The notes under the pieces: generated by a model
What the model was told of the DNA's origin: nothing
Seen by the model: the letters and a program-made list of their open reading frames with translations, nothing else
Database searches by the model: none
Assembly (NCBI GenBank): GCA_011620845.1
Contig: WOYJ01000095.1
Span: 1 to 32,126 of the forward strand
Reading direction: 5' to 3'
DNA from: Methanobacteriaceae archaeon
GTDB taxonomy: Archaea > Methanobacteriota > Methanobacteria > Methanobacteriales > Methanobacteriaceae
DNA length: 32,126 nt
Part shown: piece by piece, positions 26,352-32,126 of the stretch
How the letters are laid out: the number at the start of each line of letters is the position of its first letter
How positions within the stretch are numbered: position 1 is the stretch's first letter
Position numbers and translations under genes: made by a program

Positions 26352-27959
26352 TCATTTTACTACATCAACGAACTGGAACTTTTCACCATTGAAAAGCCCC
26401 ATATCACTTATCTTTAATTTAGGAATTACCAGGAGTGCCATGAAGGACAGGGTCATGAAGGGCGAGTTCAGTTTACACCCCATTTCCTTAACACTTTCCT
26501 GAAGAACCTGCAATTTAATAGAAACATCCCTCGCACTTTCACTGCTCATCAAACCAGCTATAGGGAGTTTAATGGAATCAAACTGCCCATTTGAAGCAGC
26601 AACCAGACCTCCATTATTTTTTACCAGTCGATTAACAGCACGGGCCATGTCTTCAGTACTGGTGCCCACTACCATGATGTTATGGGAGTCATGGGCAACA
26701 CTGGTGGCAATTGCACCATTTTTTAGTCCAAAACCCCTAATAAATCCATTAGATACCCGATCATGGCCGTATCTTTCCACCACAGCGATTTTCAGGATAT
26801 CCTTCTCCAGATTTGCTTGTAGGTTACCTTCATCAACCCTTAAAATAGCTTCTGATTCTTCGGTGATTAGCTGTCCTTCAATTACCTGGATTGCCCTTAC
26901 TATTTCTTTCCTGTTTTTGGAGGGTATTTCGAAATCAGCAGGAGTTTTAGGGTTTAATTTAAATGTACTTTCTAGTTCAAGTGGTTTAACTGAAAATAAT
27001 ATTTTATTATCCCGGGCGACCAGTTCTCCTTTGATGTAAACTTCTTTAACATTTAATGTTTCCAGATCATCCACAACAACCAGATCAGCCGCTCTACCTG
27101 GAGCAATTAACCCGGTATTTAGATTGTAATGGGCAGCGGGGTTGATGGTTACCATTTTAACTGCTTCTACCGGGTCCAGACCATAATCGATAGCTTCCCT
27201 GAGCATCAAATCTACGTGGCCCTTTATAAGGTCTTCGGGATGTTTATCATCCGATACTATGAAATCTCCACCAGCACTTATTAAATCCTCTAAATTCCGG
27301 GCTGAAGATCCCTGTCTTAGCATCACCTTCATTCCCAGGTTTTTTTTCTCTAGGACCTCTTCCCTGGTGGTACATTCATGGTCAGTGGAAATTCCAGTAG
27401 CTATATATTTACAGAGCGCTTCCCCGGATAGGAGGGGTGCGTGTCCATCGATGGGTTTCCTGTGCCGCTTTGCCGAGGCTATTTTGGAGAGAACTTCCGC
27501 ATCATTTGCCAGAACCCCTGGGAAGTTCATCATCTCTCCTAGTGCAACCATATCATCCCTATCAAGCAACTTATCCACTTCCTGTGCATTGATCACCGCA
27601 CCTGAAGTTTCGAATGGGGTTGCCGGGACACAGGAAGACGCGGTTAAATAGATGTTGAGGGGGATAGAAGCAGCATCCCTCATCATGTATTCAATTCCAC
27701 GAGTGCCCATTACGTTGACTATTTCATGGGGGTCACTGACCACTGATGTCGTTCCATGGGGTATAACCACCTCTGCAAACCGGGAAGGTGAAAGCATGGA
27801 GCTTTCAATGTGAATATGGGCATCGATAAACCCTGGTAAAATAACATCCCTGAAATTCTCTTGAACTGGCTTAACACATTTTATCAGGCCATTTTCGGTG
27901 GAGATCTCTGCAGGGTAAATCTCCCCGGTAAAAACGTTTAACAGGTTTCCTTTAATCAT
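26352..27959 (-). CDS. ade: adenine deaminase
   Basis: This amidohydrolase converts adenine to hypoxanthine and ammonia in purine salvage. The 535 residues show metal ligands in FIDAHIHIESSM (His48, His50), the family block VVIPHGTTSVVSDPHEIVNVMG (about 65-86), DGHAPLLSG, STDHECTTREE, and a C-terminal domain with ATSVAHDSHNIMVVG (about 425-439) typical of the bacterial/archaeal Ade family. The ATG at 27959 has no evident SD; an AT-rich TATA-like AAATAATAAA some 30 bases upstream suggests a leaderless message. UPF0282 follows it. Confidence 0.94.
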   Translation of the reverse strand: MIKGNLLNVFTGEIYPAEISTENGLIKCVKPVQENFRDVILPGFIDAHIHIESSMLSPSRFAEVVIPHGTTSVVSDPHEIVNVMGTRGIEYMMRDAASIPLNIYLTASSCVPATPFETSGAVINAQEVDKLLDRDDMVALGEMMNFPGVLANDAEVLSKIASAKRHRKPIDGHAPLLSGEALCKYIATGISTDHECTTREEVLEKKNLGMKVMLRQGSSARNLEDLISAGGDFIVSDDKHPEDLIKGHVDLMLREAIDYGLDPVEAVKMVTINPAAHYNLNTGLIAPGRAADLVVVDDLETLNVKEVYIKGELVARDNKILFSVKPLELESTFKLNPKTPADFEIPSKNRKEIVRAIQVIEGQLITEESEAILRVDEGNLQANLEKDILKIAVVERYGHDRVSNGFIRGFGLKNGAIATSVAHDSHNIMVVGTSTEDMARAVNRLVKNNGGLVAASNGQFDSIKLPIAGLMSSESARDVSIKLQVLQESVKEMGCKLNSPFMTLSFMALLVIPKLKISDMGLFNGEKFQFVDVVK

Positions 27960-28244
27960 ACTTATCTATTAAAGGAGTTAGGGTTTATTATTTAAAAAAT
28001 TTATTAAAATTATTTGCAAAACCAAAATCAAAAACTCATCTTCATTGTTTAGATTTGTATTTAATGTTAAATCATTTAAATATGAAATTTAAGATTTTTT
28101 TTATGGTCTGATGAGGGTTTCTCTTTTAATATTCTCTTAAAATGGCTTAATAATGATTGTAAACCCTTGTTTAGTTAAAAGGGTTCTGTATTACTGTAAA
28201 TTTTATATGGCGATGAGTACTAATATAAACTAAGGTATTTGATA
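27960..28244. other. AT-rich intergenic region
   Basis: No gene is seen in these 285 bases. They are very AT-rich and hold a small hairpin, AACCCTT (28162-28168) with AAGGGTT (28179-28185), and several T-runs. The ade promoter should be at its left edge. The rest looks like neutral sequence leading into the decayed gene fragments. Confidence 0.5.
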
Positions 28245-28579
28245 ATGAAGGATAGAAACATATAGAAGCTAAAAGATTAATTTTTCTAAGTTTAGGTACT
28301 ACATTTCTGGGAATTGGGGTAGTTGGAATAGTTTTACCAGTACTACCAACCACACCCTTCGTTATAGTGTCTGCCTTCTTTTTCGGTAAAAGTTCAAAAA
28401 GATTTGAAAACCGGCTTTCCAATAACCGCTACTTTGGAAGTTACATAGAGAACTATAAAACAAAGAGAGGCGTTCCTTTAGATGTAAAGCTTAAAAGTAT
28501 TGGTTTTTTATGGGTTACGTTAATTGTTGTCTGCAATTTTATTTTCCAGTACCAAGTACATTCCCCTAATTTTATTTAA
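28245..28579 (+). pseudogene. DUF454 small membrane protein, damaged at both ends
   Basis: From about 28256 to 28579 one frame reads as a DUF454 (YbaN-like) inner membrane protein: FLSLGTTFLGIGVVGIVLPVLPTTPFV, the AFFFGKSSKRFENRL block, and YFGSYIENYKTKRGVPLDVKLK, all family hallmarks. No usable start precedes them in that frame, where a TAG lies at 28253-28255. The only nearby ATG (28245) is in another frame, so one small indel has uncoupled the start. The normal last membrane helix is also missing: the frame ends after NFIFQYQVHSPNFI and runs into a FeoB remnant. A truncated product from GTG 28367 is possible but would lack the first helix. Confidence 0.7.
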
Positions 28580-28790
28580 TCTATGGATTCCTGGCCAAGG
28601 AGATGGTGGTAAGTACCTTCGGTATCCTGTACGGTGTGGGTGAAGAGGCACCGAGTGAAGAAGGAACTGGAGAAGAAGCATCTGGTGAAGAGGCAACTGC
28701 TGATGAAGAAGCCGGCACTGAAGAAGAGGAAGAACCAGCCCCTGAAGAAGATCCTGGATTCATCGCAGCGATGTATACCTGTTCAGTTTG
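28570..28790 (+). pseudogene. feoB: fragment of ferrous iron transporter FeoB (C-terminal part)
   Basis: The frame opens at 28570 and reads LIYGFLAKEMVVSTFGILYGVGEE, the conserved membrane helix and following residues near the C-terminus of FeoB, where GFxAKExVVxTxGxLYG is typical. It continues with a long Glu/Ala/Ser/Thr-rich stretch (about 28642-28750), then stops at 28810-28812. The G domain and preceding permease helices are absent, as is the next FeoB helix with the YTPC motif. An ATG at 28603 could begin a 69-residue ORF, but it begins inside a membrane helix. It is a remnant, not a gene. Confidence 0.65.
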
Positions 28791-29149
28791 GGTGATCAAA
28801 CTGCTGGATTAGAAGTGGTCCTGGAAAATATTGAAAAATTTAAAACAATAGGGGTTAAAAGAATCATAACAGTATGCCCTGGGTGTTACGATGCGTTTCA
28901 TGTGTATTATAAGGGACAGTATGGGTTTGATCCAGAGATAATTCTGGCCGTCGATTTGTTAAAGGGATTGACCTTTACCGGGGGAGGATTTCCACATACA
29001 GGATCCCTGTCATGCTCGTGATAAAGCATTTAATGTGCGTACGATAGTTCTTTCCAGAAGATTTATAGAAGAATAGTTCCTGCTGTGGAGCGGGTGGGGG
29101 AGTTATGGTGCCCATGACAGATCACTGGCCTGTGATCGTCTGTGGTTGA
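28776..29149 (+). pseudogene. remnant of HdrB/HdrD-type CCG-domain iron-sulfur protein
   Basis: Three frames in sequence together spell a CCG (cysteine-rich) domain as in heterodisulfide reductase HdrB/HdrD and glycolate oxidase Fe-S subunits. The first frame has LGDQTAGLEVVLENIEKF then GVKRIITVCPGCYDAFHVYY (28788 to about 28980). After a frameshift comes FHIQDPCHARDKAF (28990-29031). After another comes NSSCCGAGGGVM (29072-29107), the second CCG motif. The amino-terminal ferredoxin region and the first CCG repeat are missing, and the left edge is fused to the FeoB remnant. At least two frameshifts make it non-functional. Confidence 0.7.
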
Positions 29150-29288
29150 TTTTTCAAGTTCTGGTTTCAATTTATTATTCTTATCGTTTATAATATAACA
29201 AATTGTTATATTTTTTAAAATTTCATTCTGGTTAAAATAATTCTTTAGAAGAGTTCGTTAAGTGACTTGGGGGGATATGAATCAAAAA

Positions 29289-29297
29289 TTTTATACA
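29289..29297 (+). promoter_or_regulatory. TATA box of cadC
   Basis: TTTTATACA is centred about 26 bases before the ATG at 29320. With no SD before that ATG, the cadC message is probably leaderless, starting at or next to the A of the start codon. Confidence 0.5.
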
Positions 29298-29301
29298 ACT
29301 T

Positions 29302-29321
29302 ATATGATCAAATATTCATAT
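29302..29321. promoter_or_regulatory. CadC-type operator overlapping the cadC start
   Basis: ATATGAT (29302-29308) and TTCATAT (29315-29321) are inverted half-sites 6 bases apart, the same arrangement as the sites before cadA. The element covers the expected transcription start and the ATG, so bound repressor would block initiation: autoregulation is inferred. Confidence 0.6.
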
Positions 29322-29679
29322 GGAAGAAAAAGATACCTGTGATGTTATATGTGTACATGAAGATGAAGTAAACGATGTAAAGTCTAAGATGCTGGAGGAT
29401 GAGTTTCTTTTTGAAGTATCTGATAATTTTAAGGTGTTTGGCGATTCCACCCGGCTTAAAATCATGTATGCACTGTCTCAAAGGGATCTATGCGTTTGTG
29501 ATCTGGCCGCAGTGTTGGATATGAGTCAATCGGCAATTTCCCACCAGCTTCGAGTTTTAAGAAGTAAGAATTTAGTTAAATTCCGGAAAGAAGGTAAGAT
29601 GGCCTATTATTATCTGGCGGATGAGCATGTGGTGTCCATGATTGAACTGTGTGTGGAACATACCAAAGAGAGATATTGA
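29320..29679 (+). CDS. cadC: CadC-type metal-responsive ArsR/SmtB repressor
   Basis: The 119-residue winged-helix protein has VFGDSTRLKIMYAL (39-52) and the recognition helix region MSQSAISHQLRVLRSKNLV (68-86). Both metal sites of the CadC group are visible. The alpha3N thiolate site has Cys7, Cys11, Cys58 and Cys60 (in DLCVCDL). The alpha5 interface site has Asp101, His103, His114 and Glu117. These positions coincide, from memory, with those of the plasmid pI258 CadC of Staphylococcus, which senses Cd, Pb and Zn. It should release DNA when metal binds. It stands before cadA on the same strand, 219 bases apart, and both have the same half-sites upstream. Confidence 0.9.
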   Translation: MEEKDTCDVICVHEDEVNDVKSKMLEDEFLFEVSDNFKVFGDSTRLKIMYALSQRDLCVCDLAAVLDMSQSAISHQLRVLRSKNLVKFRKEGKMAYYYLADEHVVSMIELCVEHTKERY

Positions 29680-29827
29680 ATCTTAATTTTTCAATTATTA
29701 GTATTACTCAAATTGGACATACAAACCAGGCTGTTTAATGGACTATTTTTTTGAAGTGATTTTAGAACTGTAAAAATTTGGAACTGATTCTTTAACCGTA
29801 AATTATTTATGTTCACATGAGTACTAA

Positions 29828-29860
29828 TTCATATGAGATAATATGAACATAGATTCATAT
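29828..29860. promoter_or_regulatory. operator array before cadA
   Basis: Three half-sites alternate in direction at constant spacing: TTCATAT (29828-29834), ATATGAA (29841-29847), TTCATAT (29854-29860), each pair 6 bases apart. A weaker TTCACAT lies at 29812-29818. A TATA-like AATTATTTAT (29801-29810) would place the transcription start inside the array. This is a plausible binding site for the CadC product. Confidence 0.6.
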
Positions 29861-29898
29861 GAAGATATGTTTATCATGGTTCTACGGAGATCTTAAAA

Positions 29899-32073
29899 AT
29901 GCAAAGGAAGGAAATAAATTCCCCTAATACAGAGGAACAGGAATTAGAAGAATCATGTGGGTGCGGCTGCAATGAAGACTTGCCTGAAAATAAAGAAAAT
30001 CAGAACACTGGCTATGAAGGAGAAACAGAAGCTTCCTGTTGCAGTGAGAAGTCGTCCCAGAAAATGGAACAGGATACTTGCAAAGTGGAGGGTACAAATG
30101 GTTCATGTGAATGTTGCAGTGATGACTTACTGGAAGAAAGAGAATCGTTATGGACCCGAAGAAATATTTTCATAATCGTTACGTCAGCCATTTTGCTACC
30201 TGTGGGACTGTATATTGAATTTTTCACCGCCCAGGAATTGTTGTCTGCAATTCTGTTTTTAACAGTTATAGTGGTATCTGGTTATGAAATAATGAAAAGT
30301 GGAGTTATGGCTCTTTTAAAGGGTAACTTCAGCATGAACCTTTTAATGTCCATAGCAGTGGTGGTTTCTTTTATCATAGGATCTGGTGCGGAAGGAGCAC
30401 TGGTAATCTTTTTATTCTATCTTGCTGAACTTTTAGAAGATTATGCTGGAGATAGAGCTCGAAAATCCATAGAAACTCTACTAAATTTGGCTCCAGATAC
30501 CGCTACAGTTAAAAGAAACGGTGAAAATCTTGAATTACCTGTAGATGATGTTGAAGTGGGTGATATTCTTGTTGTAAGGCCTGGTGAGAAAATCCCTCTG
30601 GATGGGGTCGTAGTTGATGGTATATCTACAGTAGACCAGGCTGCAATTACTGGAGAAAGTGTACCGGTTAATAAAACTGAGGGAGATAATGTATTTGCAG
30701 CTACTTTAAATGAGGAAGGATATTTAGAGGTTAAAATCACTAAAAGATCGGATGAAACAGTACTTTCAAAGATTATAAAGCTGGTAAAAGAGTCTCAAAT
30801 GAGAAAATCTAATACAGAAACTTTTATTGAGAGATTTGCAAAGTATTACACTCCGGCAGTAATGTTGGTTGCAGCTACAGTTGCGATAGTGCCACCACTG
30901 GTATTTGGAGAATCATTGGATACATGGATATACAGGGCACTGGTCCTTCTGGTAATTTTATGTCCCTGTGCATTTTTACTTTCCACTCCTGTAGCCATGG
31001 TTTCAGGGATAACATCTGCAACCCGCAACGGTGTGTTAATTAAAGGCTCCAGATATGTTGAGGAAATGAAAAATATCAACACAGTGGTCTTTGATAAAAC
31101 AGGAACCCTTACCGAGGGAAAATTAGAAGTTACCGATATTGTGACCTTGAATAATTACTCTGAAGGGGAAATTCTCCAAATAGCAGGTTCTCTGGAATCC
31201 AGATCTAAACATCCCCTAGCAGAGGCCATTATCCACCACGTTGAAGAATCAGATATGGATTTAAAACAGGTTAAAGGATTTGAGTCCATAACAGGGAAGG
31301 GTGTTAAGGGTAAAATCAATGAAAAGATGTTCTATATCGGTAAAAAAAGCCTTTTTAAAGGTAACCCGGAACTTTCTGAAGATTTAATAGGCAAACTTCA
31401 AAATGAAGGTAAAACCGTAATAATACTCGGTAACCATGAGCATATCATTGGTTTAATTGGACTCATGGATAAAATCAGGCCACTTTCAAGAAACACCATT
31501 CAGGGACTTAAAGAAAGAAATATTAAGACTGTCATGCTCACCGGTGACAATGAAGGAACGGCAAAAGCAGTATCTTCCAAGATAGGAATTGATGAATATT
31601 ATGCCGGTCTTTTACCAGAAGATAAAGTCAAGATAATTGAAGGTTTACTGGATAAAGGCGAATATGTTGCAATGGTGGGTGATGGTGTAAATGATGCTCC
31701 TGCACTTGCCAGAGCTAGTCTGGGTATTGCTATGGGTGCTGCAGGTTCAGACGTGGCCATAGAAACAGCAGATGTAGCGTTGATGCAGGATAATATATCG
31801 AAGGTCAACTACTTCATTGATTTAAGTAGAAAGACCATGTCTGTAGTCAAACAAAATGTTTCATCAGCACTGGCAATTCAATTGGTCTTATCAGCATTTG
31901 CAGTATTTGGATTTGTCCCATTATGGGTGGCAGTTACTTTGGGGGATGTTGGTTTGACCATCGCTGTTATGTTGAATGCTTTAAGGGTAGGCAACACGAA
32001 AGTTGATCTTGGTGAAGGTAAAGTGCAGGATCTCATTGGACCATATGAAAATAAGGGATCAGATGGAAAATAA
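29899..32073 (+). CDS. cadA: P1B-type heavy-metal ATPase (Zn/Cd/Pb exporter), cysteine-rich N-terminus
   Basis: The 724-residue ATPase exports soft divalent metals. In order it shows the actuator motif TGES (251-254), the membrane metal site CPC (355-357), the phosphorylation site DKTGT (399-403), the nucleotide-domain SKHPLAEA (about 435-442), GDGVNDAP (about 594-601) and a last-helix GDVGLTIAVMLNALRV with the Asp that marks Zn/Cd-type pumps. It has no GMTCxxC heavy-metal domain. Its first 74 residues instead carry nine cysteines in clusters (20/22/24, 47/48, 61, 70/72/73) among acidic residues, probably a metal-sensing or metal-loading tail. GGAG at 29886-29889 is the SD. Transcription is probably controlled by CadC. 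Confidence 0.93.
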   Translation: MQRKEINSPNTEEQELEESCGCGCNEDLPENKENQNTGYEGETEASCCSEKSSQKMEQDTCKVEGTNGSCECCSDDLLEERESLWTRRNIFIIVTSAILLPVGLYIEFFTAQELLSAILFLTVIVVSGYEIMKSGVMALLKGNFSMNLLMSIAVVVSFIIGSGAEGALVIFLFYLAELLEDYAGDRARKSIETLLNLAPDTATVKRNGENLELPVDDVEVGDILVVRPGEKIPLDGVVVDGISTVDQAAITGESVPVNKTEGDNVFAATLNEEGYLEVKITKRSDETVLSKIIKLVKESQMRKSNTETFIERFAKYYTPAVMLVAATVAIVPPLVFGESLDTWIYRALVLLVILCPCAFLLSTPVAMVSGITSATRNGVLIKGSRYVEEMKNINTVVFDKTGTLTEGKLEVTDIVTLNNYSEGEILQIAGSLESRSKHPLAEAIIHHVEESDMDLKQVKGFESITGKGVKGKINEKMFYIGKKSLFKGNPELSEDLIGKLQNEGKTVIILGNHEHIIGLIGLMDKIRPLSRNTIQGLKERNIKTVMLTGDNEGTAKAVSSKIGIDEYYAGLLPEDKVKIIEGLLDKGEYVAMVGDGVNDAPALARASLGIAMGAAGSDVAIETADVALMQDNISKVNYFIDLSRKTMSVVKQNVSSALAIQLVLSAFAVFGFVPLWVAVTLGDVGLTIAVMLNALRVGNTKVDLGEGKVQDLIGPYENKGSDGK

Positions 32074-32085
32074 CTCCGTTCCTTC

Positions 32086-32110
32086 TTCTTAATTTCATTT
32101 AGATTAAGAA
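32086..32110 (+). terminator. inverted repeat after cadA
   Basis: TTCTTAAT (32086-32093) and ATTAAGAA (32103-32110) form a perfect 8-bp inverted repeat with a 9-base loop, 12 bases after the cadA stop. A transcript end is likely but no strong T-run is visible before the window ends. Confidence 0.4.
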
Positions 32111-32126
32111 ATCAAAAGAAATAGTA

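Noticed and set aside
28090..28240. C/D box-like sequences (TCTGATGAG, GCGATGAGT)
   Set aside because: No matching D box (CTGA) at usable distance and no C'/D' pair, so a guide RNA cannot be supported.
28253..28265. TAG near the DUF454 start as a pyrrolysine codon
   Set aside because: Pyrrolysine is not known in Methanobacteriales, the family has no conserved residue there, and the nearest ATG is in a different frame, so a frameshift explains it.
28788..29021. 77-residue ORF as an intact small iron-sulfur protein
   Set aside because: It is the central part of a CCG domain that continues in the other two frames; alone it has only one cysteine pair and no start with an SD.

Overview
The window reads as chromosome of a methanogenic archaeon of the order Methanobacteriales, most likely Methanobacterium or a close relative. 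The evidence is topoisomerase VI, archaeal aIF1A, RIO1 kinase, KEOPS Cgi121, a geranylgeranyl reductase for ether lipids, a citramalate synthase of the methanogen type, AT-rich spacers with archaeal TATA boxes, and frequent TTG starts behind strong Shine-Dalgarno (SD) sequences. I see no tRNA, rRNA, CRISPR array, insertion sequence or phage gene.

Layout. (1) 73-4658, minus strand: an information-processing cluster aIF1A, RIO1, double-KH protein, top6B, top6A, joining translation initiation, ribosome maturation and DNA topology. (2) 4890-9095: moeA, an ApbE-like UPF0280 protein on the other strand, a membrane PH-domain protein and the TrkH potassium channel subunit. (3) 9269-13594, plus strand: geranylgeranyl reductase, tRNA G10 methyltransferase, citramalate synthase, Cgi121. 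(4) 13583-15804, minus strand: a PLP enzyme of unknown role and an Nre-type DNA repair protein with a C-terminal PCNA-binding motif. (5) 15900-16426: a decayed TetR-family regulator lacking its DNA-binding half, with a near-perfect operator still in front of it.

(6) 16502-23458: the two GMP synthetase subunit genes guaAB and guaAA lie on the minus strand but are separated by a plus-strand, four-gene block (17514-22850). The block holds two paralogous GT-C type membrane glycosyltransferases around a GtrA-like flippase and an FAD oxidoreductase related to UDP-galactopyranose mutases. It looks like a compact lipid-linked sugar cassette inserted between two genes that normally sit together, and is the best candidate here for an uncharacterised system.

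(7) 23560-27959: a 49-residue membrane protein, a DUF447 flavoprotein, a flavodoxin, a TrmO-like tRNA methyltransferase, and on the minus strand adenine deaminase followed by a UPF0282 metallo-hydrolase. (8) 27960-29319: no intact gene. It holds decayed pieces of a DUF454 membrane protein, of FeoB, and of an HdrB/HdrD-type CCG-domain protein read through all three frames. (9) 29302-32110: an apparently intact heavy-metal resistance pair. A CadC-type repressor with both metal sites complete precedes a CadA P-type ATPase with a cysteine-rich tail, and both genes have matching ATATGAA/TTCATAT operators.
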